Assembly (NCBI RefSeq): GCF_900102435.1
Contig: NZ_FNBU01000006.1
Span: 1-64,000 of the forward strand
Direction of reading: 5' to 3'
DNA length: 64,000 nucleotides
Source: Sporolituus thermophilus DSM 23256
Lineage (GTDB): Bacteria > Bacillota > Negativicutes > Sporomusales > Thermosinaceae
Shown piece by piece: positions 10,201-17,988 of this stretch. The notes under the pieces are model-generated. The model did no database searches. It was not told where the DNA came from and was given only the letters and a program-made list of their open reading frames with translations. A program made the translations under genes and the position numbers. The number at the start of each line of letters is the position of its first letter. The first letter of the stretch is position 1.

Positions 10201-10379
10201 AGGGCAGTTTGGCCTCGCTTGAACTGCGCGATATTGAAAAGGCTAAAATTCATTGCGCACGACAGCATTTTGCGCGAATTAGCAGCAGCAAGCTCAAATA
10301 TGACGTTGTTGATAGCTATGAAAAACTGCTGGAGATCGTAAAGGGCAACCATGTTGGACAGCATTTGGCGGCTAATTAA
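7299..10379 (+). CDS. res: Type III restriction enzyme, Res subunit (ATP-dependent helicase-nuclease)
   Basis: 1026-residue protein starting at ATG 7299. The helicase core shows Walker A (METGTGKTYTY, near residue 105), DEAD-like VIIDEPQSVEG, motif III YSATHR, SHSALREGWDNP and the arginine-finger motif QEVGRGLRLC. The C-terminal PD-(D/E)XK nuclease is visible as NPDWAIVF followed by FIAETKGS (about 945-970). In type III systems Res translocates or diffuses from unmodified sites and cuts when two complexes meet head to head. Length and motif order are normal and no frameshift is seen, so mod and res look functional although the upstream helicase is not. Confidence 0.94.
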   Translation: MKFKFKRQAFQDEAVRAVVDCFTGQTYDVSRFMLEQAVRAEDKQTVLALEEEDFRADIGFKNKEIKLVESEVLANIQAVQRRNGLTVSDKLEGKYNLTVEMETGTGKTYTYIKTMFELNKQYGWSKFIVVVPSVAIREGVYKAFQITEEHFMEEYGRKARYFIYNSKQLHELNSFAADAGINVMIINSQAFNARGKDARRIYMELDEFQSRMPIEVIARTNPIVIIDEPQSVEGAKTKEALKLFNPLFTLRYSATHRPGQEFNKVYRLDALDAYNRKLVKKISVKGITVKGTTSTEGYLYLEGIEINEKQAPVAKLEYEVKTPSGIKRVTCKRRVNDDLYQLSGNLEQYHGYKIAEINAYKNIVEFTNGVVIAAGELQGDVTEQNYRRIQIRETILSHLEKERTLFSQGIKVLSLFFIDKVAKYRQYDKDGNALNGEYATMFEEEYLAACNKYITLFQDDPYVKYLQGIAVRDTHKGYFSIDKKSKQFIDPKDGGVKESDDVDAYNLIMRDKETLLSFAEPTRFIFSHSALREGWDNPNVFQICTLKHSDSAIKKRQEVGRGLRLCVDQHGNRMDEQALGDAVHEINILTVVASESYEDFVRALQSEIADALSERPKQADVAFFLNKALVSVQGERRLIDESLAKKLNKALYKAGYIDEVDNLTPAYFEAVASGNFSLPGELTDYTISVVKLLETMYSPHKPMADNERKRNIPALVPNHNFYRQEFQELWKEINKKTAYTVQFSSDELIAKCIKALDAELTLPDIQYTVTAGTLEAFQSKEQLAQGEAFQTEKSATKSLVAVASSRVRYDLIGKLMEETKLTRRTIAAILSGISPITFALFRKNPEAFIQRAGKIINEQKAATVIQGISYDIIDGSFDTSIFTINSLQAVLGENAHPLKKHIYDYLLTDSKGERNFANKLDISEEVCVFAKLPRGFYIPTPIGKYNPDWAIVFKDSDVKYVYFIAETKGSLASLELRDIEKAKIHCARQHFARISSSKLKYDVVDSYEKLLEIVKGNHVGQHLAAN

Positions 10380-10467
10380 TATGGACCATTATTAGGATAC
10401 TAATAGATATTAAACGGTATTTCGAGGTCAGAAAGCTATAACTTTTCAATAGGGGGCGGCTGTTTTT

Positions 10468-11604
10468 ATGATTATTACGCGCGTGGTTTTGCAAAACTGG
10501 CGCAATTTCCGTTCGGTCGATGTATGTTTGGGCGATCGGGTTTTTCTTATTGGGCCAAATGCATCAGGTAAGTCTAATTTTTTAGATGTTTTTCGCTTTT
10601 TACGCGATATTGTTAAAGGAGGGGGACTACAGCAGGCCATAGCTATGCGTGGCGGGATGTCCAAAATCCGCTGTCTGGCTGCTCGTACTCCTTCCACAGT
10701 AGTGATAGACATAACGTGGGCCGAAGAAGCTGGGGAAAAAGAGCTTTGGCGTTATAAATTAGGGATCAAACAGGAACAGCGCGGAAGACATCAGCCGATC
10801 GTTGACTCAGAAGAAGTATGGTGCAATGGGGAGAAAATTTTGGACCGGCCTGATAAAGATGATAAAATTGATAATTTGCGATTGACCCAGACCCACCTTG
10901 AACAGATTAATGCCAACAAGGAGTTCCGGACAATAGCTGAGTTTTTTAAGAACGTACAATATCTGCATTTAGTACCGCAAATAATACGCGCTCCTATCAT
11001 TTTGGGCGGTTCGGGCATGACAGAAGACCCATTCGGCCAGGATTTTCTGCAAAAGCTCGCTTCTGCTACGGAAGCAACAAGAACGAAAAGATTGCGAAAA
11101 ATTGAAGAGATATTGCGTATTGCTGTCCCCCAACTGAAGAATTTGGCGTTTGTACAAGACAGCGAAACAGGGAAGCCGCATTTAGAGGCTGTATATGAAC
11201 ACTGGCGCTCCCATGGCGCAAAACAGCGCGAAGACCAATTTTCCGATGGTACTATTAGACTAATTGGTTTATTATGGTCATTACTTGAAAAAGACTCGCT
11301 TTTATTATTAGAAGAGCCGGAGTTATCATTGCATTCTGCCATTATCCGCAAACTGCCAGGGATGATGGCAAGATTGCAGCGGCAAAATCGGCGACAGATC
11401 TTTATTAGTACGCATAGTTTTGAATTGCTGTCCGACCAGGGAATAGGAGCAGAAGAAATCCTTATATTGTCGCCTGATGTTGAAGGTACTACCGTAAGCG
11501 TTGCCTCAAGCCGGATAGATATATTAGCTTTGCTGGAAGAGGGTGTGCCGGCTGCTGAAGCTGTTTTACCGCTTACGGCGCCGCGTGATATTGACAAGAT
11601 GTGA
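10468..11604 (+). CDS. AAA family ATPase (OLD/RecF-like), defence-type
   Basis: 378-residue SMC/RecF-type ATPase. Walker A GPNASGKSN is at about residues 31-39, the ABC-like signature FSDGTIRLIG near 252, Walker B LLLLEEPELSLH near 274, and the switch histidine in ISTHSFELL near 310. There is no C-terminal TOPRIM in the same protein, but the next gene encodes one, so the pair would be a split OLD-like or PARIS/AbiL-like module. Start ATG 10468 follows a GGGGGCGG site. It lies 88 bases after res and is probably a separate defence unit in the same island. The exact system name cannot be fixed from sequence reading. Confidence 0.82.
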   Translation: MIITRVVLQNWRNFRSVDVCLGDRVFLIGPNASGKSNFLDVFRFLRDIVKGGGLQQAIAMRGGMSKIRCLAARTPSTVVIDITWAEEAGEKELWRYKLGIKQEQRGRHQPIVDSEEVWCNGEKILDRPDKDDKIDNLRLTQTHLEQINANKEFRTIAEFFKNVQYLHLVPQIIRAPIILGGSGMTEDPFGQDFLQKLASATEATRTKRLRKIEEILRIAVPQLKNLAFVQDSETGKPHLEAVYEHWRSHGAKQREDQFSDGTIRLIGLLWSLLEKDSLLLLEEPELSLHSAIIRKLPGMMARLQRQNRRQIFISTHSFELLSDQGIGAEEILILSPDVEGTTVSVASSRIDILALLEEGVPAAEAVLPLTAPRDIDKM

Positions 11605-11626
11605 TGAGGAGAAAAGCAATATTGAT

Positions 11627-12250
11627 ATGGAAAGAGTGCAAGTTCTCGCTCAACCAATCTATTTGCGAGTTTTTGTCGAAGATGAACTGGGTAGAGCATT
11701 GATTGACCGGATTCTTAGGGAATATGGCAATAAATTTGCGTGGGATATAAGTGTTGTAAATGGATTTGGCAATATAAAAAAACGAATAAAGCAGTATAAT
11801 GCAGCTGCCCGAAGATGTCCAATGCTTATTTTGATTGATTTGGACAAAACGTCATGTGCTTGTTTGATAATCCAGGAATGGTTGCCGGAAGGTGCTCACC
11901 ACAATTTGTTGTTTCGCATTGCTGTCAGGGAAGTAGAAAGTTGGGTAATGGCCGATCGGGAAACATTAGCCATTTATTTGTCTGTTGCCGAAACAATCAT
12001 TCCTGCTGCCCCGGAAATGGTAGATGATCCTAAAAAGTGCATTATAGAAATAGCTCGTCGGTCAAAAAAGCGTAATATACGAGAAGCCCTACTTCCTAAA
12101 CCTAATAGCATGGCGAGTGTAGGACGGGAGTATAACAGCGTATTAACACAATATGTTTATAATAATTGGCGGCCAGAGGTTGCCAGAATAAATTGTGAAA
12201 GTCTTGACAGAACGATGCGGCGATTGGAACAGTTTCAACCACAATACTAA
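11627..12250 (+). CDS. TOPRIM-like nuclease partner of the AAA ATPase (DUF4276/RloB-like)
   Basis: 207-residue protein taken from ATG 11627; an in-frame ATT at 11621 has better spacing to the AGGAG at 11607 and could be the true start. Acidic residues fit a TOPRIM fold: FVEDELGRALI near residue 16 supplies the glutamate and LILIDLDKT near 66 the DxD pair. AVREVESWVMAD is also typical of DUF4276/RloB-like proteins. With the preceding ATPase (22-base gap) it resembles two-gene abortive-infection modules in which the ATPase senses and the TOPRIM protein damages nucleic acid. That function is inferred from the pairing. Confidence 0.65.
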   Translation: MERVQVLAQPIYLRVFVEDELGRALIDRILREYGNKFAWDISVVNGFGNIKKRIKQYNAAARRCPMLILIDLDKTSCACLIIQEWLPEGAHHNLLFRIAVREVESWVMADRETLAIYLSVAETIIPAAPEMVDDPKKCIIEIARRSKKRNIREALLPKPNSMASVGREYNSVLTQYVYNNWRPEVARINCESLDRTMRRLEQFQPQY

Positions 12251-12254
12251 ATAA

Positions 12255-12450
12255 GCAGAAGTTAGCATTTTACAACTAGATCAGCTAATGGCATTAAACC
12301 ATTTATTTTTCAGCCGTCGTACCGATACTGCCACTTTGGCTAAATTGATTTATCGGGACGAATTTTACGCTCGTTCCATTTTGGAGCGGCTTGTAGAACG
12401 CGGCTTGGTCGTAGCTAGCGGTCAGAAGAAGGTGGTAGTAAACACGTCTG
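12255..12450 (+). pseudogene. C-terminal fragment of a RecG/Schlafen (AlbA_2)-like protein
   Basis: The frame encodes LDQLMALNHLFF and then a winged-helix-like segment (ATLAKLIYRDEFYARSILER, LVERGLVVASGQKK), as at the C-terminus of AlbA_2/RecG-like ATP-binding proteins. An in-frame TAA at 12252 closes it upstream and no N-terminal domain is present. The ORF continues to 12488 only by reading the cotJC 3' repeat in a foreign frame. It is a scrap at the right border of the island. Confidence 0.5.
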
Positions 12451-12472
12451 GATGGGTCACGAATTTAAGAAG
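12436..12472 (+). repeat. Direct repeat, right copy (orphan cotJC 3' end; possible attR)
   Basis: Second copy of the 37-base repeat at 2323-2359. In the cotJC frame it reads SKHVWMGHEFKKEE and stop, so this is the true end of a slightly different cotJC allele with no cotJC body in front of it. Confidence 0.75.
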
Positions 12473-12490
12473 GAAGAATAATATTTAATA

Positions 12491-12523
12491 CCAAGCCCCC
12501 GGCTTTGCGGCCGGGGGCTTTGG
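12491..12523. terminator. GC-rich hairpin at island border
   Basis: A long stem (CCAAGCCCCCGGC with GCCGGGGGCTT-TGG) around a TTTGCG loop. It lies between the cotJC remnant and the convergent binding-protein gene and could terminate from both sides. It is the counterpart of the hairpin at 2391-2417. Confidence 0.65.
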
Positions 12524-12539
12524 TGGTGTAAAACTGATC

Positions 12540-13715
12540 TTAAGGATTGACTTTTTCCCGGAAGGTCTGCTTGCCGTCTTTTAATTCGATGATGACCGCG
12601 CTCTTTACGGGGTCATGGGTGGCGTTGAGGGTAATGCTGCCGGATACGGCCGGGAAATCTTTGGTTTTGGCCAGTTCGTCCTTTATCTTAACCGGGTCGG
12701 CGCTGCCGGCCCGTTCGATAGCTTTGATGACCATCATGGTAGCGTCATACGACAAGGCGGCAAAGGCATCAGGAACCTGGCCGTATTCTTTTTTGTAATT
12801 TTCAACAAAGGTTTTAACCGCCGAGCTGGTATCGTCCGGCGAATAGTGGTTGCTGAAGAAGGTATTGTTCAGCGCCGCAGCACCGGCTATTTCCGGCAGT
12901 TTGGCCGAGTCCCAGCCGTCTCCGCCCAAAAATGGCACATTAATGCCCAGTTCGCGGGCCTGCTTAATGATCATACCGACTTCCTGATAATACCCGGGAA
13001 CAAAGACCACATCCGGGTTTTTCGCTTTTATTTTGGTCAGTGTGGCTTTAAAGTCAGTGTCTTTTTGGAGGTAAGCCTCTTCGGCGACAATAGTGCCGCC
13101 GTTTTTAACAAAAGTTTCCTTGAAGTACTGGCCGAGTCCTTTGGCGTAGTCGCTAGAGTTATCGATGTACAGGGCAGCGGTTTTGGCTTTAAGGGACTTG
13201 GTGGCAAAGTTAGCCATTACCGCGCCCTGGAAGGGGTCGATAAACGCGGCACGGAACAAGAATTCCCGCACTTTGCCGGTAGCCGGGTCAACGGTGACTT
13301 TAGGGTTGGAGGCAGTCGGGCTGATGGCGAGGACCTTGTTGTCCTGATTGACCTGGGCAGCAGCGATTACGCTGGAAGAAGCAATTGGCGCCAGCACGGC
13401 CACTACCTTGTCCTGGGTGACCAGTTTCTGCATGGCGTTGGCAGCTTCAGCGGCTTCGCTTTTGTTGTCGGCGACAACTAATGTGAGCTGTTTGCCGAGG
13501 ACACCGCCCTTGGCATTGACTTCTTTGATGGCTAATTTGGCGCCGTTGGCGGCCGACTGCCCGAAAGTGGCGTTGGAGCCGGTCATCTCAAAGTTGGCGC
13601 CAATTTTGATAACGTTGGCTGGCTGTGCCGTCTGCTGGGAACTGCCGCAGCCGGCGGCAACCAGTGCTAGTGATAGGAGAAAAACTAAGAAAATAGACCA
13701 GTGGCGCTTGGACAT
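12540..13715 (-). CDS. ABC transporter substrate-binding lipoprotein, branched-chain amino acid (LivK) family
   Basis: 391-residue protein. The N-terminus has Lys/Arg, a hydrophobic core and lipobox LVAAGC, so Cys23 would be lipidated and the protein anchored outside the cytoplasmic membrane. The mature part begins with KIGANFEMTGSNATFGQSAA and has periplasmic-binding-protein type I features (VLAPIASSSVIAAA, PGYYQEVGMIIKQARELG), typical of LivK/Peripla_BP_6. The ligand is probably an amino acid or small amide or carboxylate; it cannot be fixed here. No permease or ATPase genes are adjacent, so it is an orphan binding protein or works with a remote LivHMGF. Start ATG 13715 follows GGAGGGC on the reverse strand. 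Confidence 0.9.
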   Translation of the reverse strand: MSKRHWSIFLVFLLSLALVAAGCGSSQQTAQPANVIKIGANFEMTGSNATFGQSAANGAKLAIKEVNAKGGVLGKQLTLVVADNKSEAAEAANAMQKLVTQDKVVAVLAPIASSSVIAAAQVNQDNKVLAISPTASNPKVTVDPATGKVREFLFRAAFIDPFQGAVMANFATKSLKAKTAALYIDNSSDYAKGLGQYFKETFVKNGGTIVAEEAYLQKDTDFKATLTKIKAKNPDVVFVPGYYQEVGMIIKQARELGINVPFLGGDGWDSAKLPEIAGAAALNNTFFSNHYSPDDTSSAVKTFVENYKKEYGQVPDAFAALSYDATMMVIKAIERAGSADPVKIKDELAKTKDFPAVSGSITLNATHDPVKSAVIIELKDGKQTFREKVNP

Positions 13716-13744
13716 AGGGAAGCCCTCCTTTGTCTTTGCATTGC

Positions 13745-13775
13745 GTACACCAGGACGTGTTTATCCGTGGTGTAC
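13745..13775. promoter_or_regulatory. Dyad upstream of the binding-protein gene
   Basis: GTACACCA at 13745-13752 and TGGTGTAC at 13768-13775 form a perfect 8-bp inverted repeat with a 15-base spacer, 30 bases upstream of the reverse-strand start. It could be a repressor operator or a hairpin in the mRNA leader. The rest of 13776-14015 holds no gene that I can support. Confidence 0.45.
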
Positions 13776-14015
13776 ACATGTTTGTTACATACGTATAAAT
13801 TATATTCTTCGTTGGCAAAGCCTGTCAATATTAGTCATAATAAGAATTTTCAAATCGGCGCTAGTCTGTTTTGGGTTCGCTCTTTCGCGGCGAGCTGTTT
13901 TGGGAGGCAAGGCGGGGATATTTTTGCGAGGCGGAAGGCATGGCCCACTATTACCCCAAAATAGTGTGCATGGGGGTATGTTCGGGATTATAATGAACTA
14001 TAGGAGGGAGCAAAA

Positions 14016-14771
14016 GTGAACCGGGAAACGGCTTTAATAAATGCTATCAAACAAGTATATTCTTTGCTCGGGATGGCAACACCCGAAAGAGTTACGTCTG
14101 AATTATCATTAATAAGGTTAGAACAAGCTTTAGCGGTGCTGCACGATGTTGCCACAAAATATGATATCGACCTGCCAGGCAGAAGCGAGGCTGGGGTGAC
14201 TAACGCCATAGCAGCGGCTAAGAAGGCCGCGCGGCGCATCATCATTAAGCAGGGTGACATTACCGAAGAAACGACAGACGCGATCGTTAATCCTGCCAAC
14301 AGCCGCTTGGTCCACGGCGGCGGCGCCGCCCGCGCGATAGCGATGAAAGGCGGCGAGGAAATAGTAAGACAAAGCAACGAAATTATCCGCAAAATCGGCC
14401 ACCTGCCGACCACTAAGGCGGTGATTACCGGGGCTGGCAATTTGCCATGCAAGTTTGTCATCCATGTCGTTGGCCCGCAAATGGGGGAAGGTGATGAGGA
14501 CAGCAAGCTTAAGCGGGCTGTTTGGAACGTTTTGACGTTAGCGGAAAACTATAATTTGCGAACGATCGCCATGCCGGCGATAAGCTCCGGCATTTTTGGT
14601 TTTCCCAAGCCGCGCTGCGCCGAAGTGCTGCTTAGTACGGCCGCCCGCTTCCTTGACGGTTGCGCGGTTTCGCTGCAACAGATTGTGATGTGCAATCATG
14701 ATGAAGAGACCTACCGGATCTTTTTGCATACGGCCGTGAGGCTGAAGCTGCTGGAGGCGAGTGAAAGTTAA
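14016..14771 (+). CDS. Macrodomain protein (ADP-ribose binding/hydrolase)
   Basis: 251 residues, GTG start at 14016 behind AGGAGGG. The macrodomain occupies about 75-245: KQGDITEETTDAIVNPANS, then the glycine-rich VHGGGAARAIAMKGG loop, TKAVITGAGNLPCKFVIHVVGP and AMPAISSGIFGFP are the standard ADP-ribose contact motifs. The N-terminal ~70 residues are helical and unassigned. Such enzymes hydrolyse O-acetyl-ADP-ribose or remove ADP-ribose from proteins or nucleic acids. The gene stands alone between a convergently oriented transporter gene and the hpd operon; no ADP-ribosyltransferase is next to it. Confidence 0.88.
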   Translation: MNRETALINAIKQVYSLLGMATPERVTSELSLIRLEQALAVLHDVATKYDIDLPGRSEAGVTNAIAAAKKAARRIIIKQGDITEETTDAIVNPANSRLVHGGGAARAIAMKGGEEIVRQSNEIIRKIGHLPTTKAVITGAGNLPCKFVIHVVGPQMGEGDEDSKLKRAVWNVLTLAENYNLRTIAMPAISSGIFGFPKPRCAEVLLSTAARFLDGCAVSLQQIVMCNHDEETYRIFLHTAVRLKLLEASES

Positions 14772-14960
14772 GCGAAAGTTAGCCAAGCTTACCGGGAAAA
14801 CGAATAAAGGGGCTTGACGAACGAGCGATCGAAAAGAGTTAGGGAAGGGACTGGTAAAAAGGATTAGACGGAGGAATCGCGAATATCAATTCGCCCGTGC
14901 TTTTTGCCCGGGGCTGTCGTGGGGCTTGCTTCAAATAGAGTAGTAAGCGGAGGAGTGTAC

Positions 14961-17675
14961 ATGGCGAAAAAATTGGTCGATATTCTTGAAGAAAAAGGGA
15001 TGTCGCTGAATTTGCAGTATGGCGGCAACACACCGGCCGGGCTGGCGGAGCGTGAAATAAAAAAAGAACCGCATCCACGAGCGAAAAAACTGCGTGAGCT
15101 TTATTTTAACGCGCTGTCGTCGGTATCGGTGGAATTTCCTTATTGGTATACCCGCAAATACCAGGAACTCGAACATGAAATTCCCGTAGTGCGGCGAGCC
15201 GCGGCGCTGAAGCATGCGTTTTCCCATATTACCCCCGTAATCTGGCCCGGTGAAAAGCTGGTAGGGGGCAAGGCGGCGTATTACCGCGGCTCGTTCCCCA
15301 TGCCGTGGCTGTCGGAAGGCTTTTTTATGGCCAAGGAAGATGAATTGTACCAGGCGGCATTGTCCAAAGGCGGCGCCAGCGCCGATGAAGTCAGCAAGTT
15401 TGGCGCCGGCGGCGGCAACGTGACCCAAAGTTTCGGCAATGTTGTCTCGATCGCCGGCAAGTTCGGCATTCGCGCCGAGGAAGTTCCGGCCCTGCTAAAA
15501 TTGGCGCGCACCTGGGCGGGCAAATCGGTCGACGACCTTGGCCACAAGTACGAGCAAATGGTTCCGGAATATAGCGTTAAGGAACAGGTCATGCGCAGCG
15601 TCATCTGCATGTTTGACTCCGGGTACACGTTGCCGCAGGGCCGGGAAGTAATCAATTACTATTATCCGTTGCAGTACGGCTATGACGGGCTCATTGCTAT
15701 GGCCAAAGAACGCAAGGCAAGAGTTGCCGGGCGCGCCGACGGCGACGGCCTTATCGGCATGGACCGGCTGTATTTTTATGAAAGCGTAATCCTGGTGCTC
15801 GAAGGCATTCAGGCCTGGCATCTTAATTACGCCCAAGAAGCCCGGCGGCTGGCCTCAGCATGCTCTGACCCGGTACAAAAGGCAGAATATGAGGAAATTG
15901 CCGAATGTATGGAATGGATTGCCCATAAGCAGCCGCGCACTTTCCGGGAAGCCCTGCAAATGGTTTACATGATCCATATTGCCGTACTCAACGAAGACGC
16001 TATTTCCGGCCTGTCGCCCGGCCGCATCGGCCAAGTCTTGTATCCATGGTTTGAACAAGACATCGCCGCCGGACGGACGACGGAGGAGGAAGTGCTCGAG
16101 CTGTTAGAGTGCTATCGCGTTAAAATGACGTGTATTGACTGCTTTGCCTCCATGGGCGTAGTCGGCGGGGTGTTATCAGGCAATACCTTTAACAACGTCA
16201 GCCTCGGCGGTCTGACGCGTGACGGCCGGTCGGCCGCCAACCGCCTGGAAATGCTTATTTTGGAAGCGGGCATGAAATGTGAAACAACGCAGCCGACCTT
16301 GTCCGTGCTGTATGACGAAAAACTCCCCGAAGATTTTCTGCTGAAAGCCATTGAATGCAATAAGACCGGTACGGGTTATCCTGCCTGGATAAATAACCGC
16401 GGGGCCATGGAGTTTCTTATGAAGCAATACGGGCCGGAAGGCATGACGCTGGAGGACGCCCGCGCCGTCGCGATCGGCGGCTGCCTGGAAACTTCACCCT
16501 GCATATGGCTGGAATTAACCTTAAACGGCAAAAAGTATTGGGTGCCCGGCGGCGCCGGCCAGCCTACCAGCGTCGGCGTTCACTTTATCGCTAACCCCAA
16601 AGTCCTCGAGTTGGTTTTGTTTAACGGTTTTGACCACCGGACTGGTGAACAAGTGTTGCCGCCGCACAACAAGAAGCTTGAGACTTATGAAGAACTTTGG
16701 GAAACATTCAAGGAATACTATGAGCTTGTTGTCGACTGTCTGGTGAAAACAAACAATATCCAGCACGATATCTGGCGCAAGCAGAATATGGCCGTATTTA
16801 ACTCCCTGCTCAAGCCTGACTGCCTCGACAAGGGGCAGCATATCGGCAATCTCGGCTACCGGTATAACGCCACCTTCAACATTGAATCGTGCGGCCAGAT
16901 TAATATGGTTAACTCGCTGGCGGCGCTCAAAAAATTGGTTTATGACGAAAAAAAGTATACGCTTGAGGACATGCGGGAGGCCGTTCTTAACAACTTCGGC
17001 TTTAAGACGGCAGCCGAAGCGGGCAGCTTCTCCCTCGCGGCGCAGGAAAAACGGGATGATGCCGACACGCGCTTTGACGAGATCCACAGCGACTGCCTGA
17101 AAGCGCCTAAATACGGCAATGATGACCCCTATGCCGACAGTATCCTGCAAGAATACGAAGAATGGTTCTGCGCAATGTGCCGTAAATTTGAATCGCTCTA
17201 CGGCCGACCGATGTATTCTTGTCAGATTTCGGTTTCCACCCACGGCGCCCAGGGAGCAGTCACGCTGGCGTCGCCTGACGGCCGCCTGGCCGGAACGACT
17301 TATGCCGATGCGTCCATGTCAGCTTATCCGGGTACTGACCGGAACGGGCCGTATGCGCTGTTTGAGTCGGCGTGCTGCTGGGACCATTCCCAGTCGCAGA
17401 ACTCGCAAATGAACCTGAAAATCCATCCCAATGCGGTGCGCGGCATCAGCGGCTCACGCAAGCTGCTCGAGCTGACCCGGGCATATCTGCGCCGCGGGGG
17501 CTTTCATATCCAGTACAATATTGTCGATTCGAACGTCCTTAAAGATGCCCAGCAAAACCCGGATAAATACCGCGACCTGATGGTCCGCGTCGCCGGCTTT
17601 ACCCAATACTGGGTGGAAATTGGCAAACCGATCCAGGACGAGGTCATTGCCAGAACCGAATATGAAGGGGTGTAA
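14961..17675 (+). CDS. hpdB: 4-hydroxyphenylacetate decarboxylase, large glycyl-radical subunit
   Basis: 904-residue glycyl radical enzyme starting at ATG 14961 behind GGAGGAG (an upstream in-frame start at 14904 lacks support). The thiyl cysteine lies in [10 protein letters not shown] (Cys508 with Glu510), His541 in VGVHFIANP, Glu642 in FNIESCG and the radical glycine Gly879 in RVAGFTQYW. All four sit at a constant +5 offset from the catalytic Cys503, Glu505, His536, Glu637 numbering of clostridial HpdB. The C-terminus ([18 protein letters not shown]) is also HpdB-like. It would decarboxylate 4-hydroxyphenylacetate to p-cresol, an end step of tyrosine fermentation. The small subunit and activase follow directly. 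Other arylacetate decarboxylases (phenylacetate, indoleacetate) are alternatives, but these usually lack a small subunit. Confidence 0.93.
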   Translation: MAKKLVDILEEKGMSLNLQYGGNTPAGLAEREIKKEPHPRAKKLRELYFNALSSVSVEFPYWYTRKYQELEHEIPVVRRAAALKHAFSHITPVIWPGEKLVGGKAAYYRGSFPMPWLSEGFFMAKEDELYQAALSKGGASADEVSKFGAGGGNVTQSFGNVVSIAGKFGIRAEEVPALLKLARTWAGKSVDDLGHKYEQMVPEYSVKEQVMRSVICMFDSGYTLPQGREVINYYYPLQYGYDGLIAMAKERKARVAGRADGDGLIGMDRLYFYESVILVLEGIQAWHLNYAQEARRLASACSDPVQKAEYEEIAECMEWIAHKQPRTFREALQMVYMIHIAVLNEDAISGLSPGRIGQVLYPWFEQDIAAGRTTEEEVLELLECYRVKMTCIDCFASMGVVGGVLSGNTFNNVSLGGLTRDGRSAANRLEMLILEAGMKCETTQPTLSVLYDEKLPEDFLLKAIECNKTGTGYPAWINNRGAMEFLMKQYGPEGMTLEDARAVAIGGCLETSPCIWLELTLNGKKYWVPGGAGQPTSVGVHFIANPKVLELVLFNGFDHRTGEQVLPPHNKKLETYEELWETFKEYYELVVDCLVKTNNIQHDIWRKQNMAVFNSLLKPDCLDKGQHIGNLGYRYNATFNIESCGQINMVNSLAALKKLVYDEKKYTLEDMREAVLNNFGFKTAAEAGSFSLAAQEKRDDADTRFDEIHSDCLKAPKYGNDDPYADSILQEYEEWFCAMCRKFESLYGRPMYSCQISVSTHGAQGAVTLASPDGRLAGTTYADASMSAYPGTDRNGPYALFESACCWDHSQSQNSQMNLKIHPNAVRGISGSRKLLELTRAYLRRGGFHIQYNIVDSNVLKDAQQNPDKYRDLMVRVAGFTQYWVEIGKPIQDEVIARTEYEGV

Positions 17676-17679
17676 AGTG

Positions 17680-17946
17680 ATGGACAAAGCAGCACTCAAC
17701 CATAACGACTGCCGCAATTTTATCCCCATTGACGTAGCAAAGGGAATATGCAATGTCCACCAAAAGGAAATATTAACCGACGGGCAAATATGCCCCAAGT
17801 TTGATGCGATGCCCAAGTGCAAGCACTGCGCTAACTTTACCGAGCCTGATGAAAAACTTATCGGCCGTTGCCTTGGTTTTGGCGATAACTACTGGACGTT
17901 CGGCGAGCTTAAGGCTGCTGTCTGTGAACATTTTCGGGGCAAGTGA
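17680..17946 (+). CDS. hpdC: 4-hydroxyphenylacetate decarboxylase, small Fe-S subunit
   Basis: 88 residues, ATG 17680 (GTG 17677 also possible), 4 bases after hpdB. Eight cysteines and two histidines follow the HpdC pattern: NDCRNF, KGICNVH, ICPKFDAMPKCKHCANF, GRCLGF and AVCEHF, which bind two [4Fe-4S] clusters. In characterised systems this subunit is needed for the hetero-octameric complex and for stable activity. Its presence separates this operon from other glycyl radical decarboxylases that act without a small subunit. Confidence 0.92.
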   Translation: MDKAALNHNDCRNFIPIDVAKGICNVHQKEILTDGQICPKFDAMPKCKHCANFTEPDEKLIGRCLGFGDNYWTFGELKAAVCEHFRGK

Positions 17947-17988
17947 GCCGACGGCCGGCGGGGCGCAAAGCCCTATAAGCGAGGGTGA

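Noticed and set aside
12615-13481. 288-codon forward frame opposite the ABC binding-protein gene
   Set aside because: It mirrors a clear lipoprotein gene on the other strand, and its translation has no family features; typical of high-GC antisense frames.
14772-14960. Sigma-54 promoter before hpdB
   Set aside because: GC-rich words such as GGGGCTTGC look similar to the -24/-12 pattern, but the required GG and GC spacing is not met.
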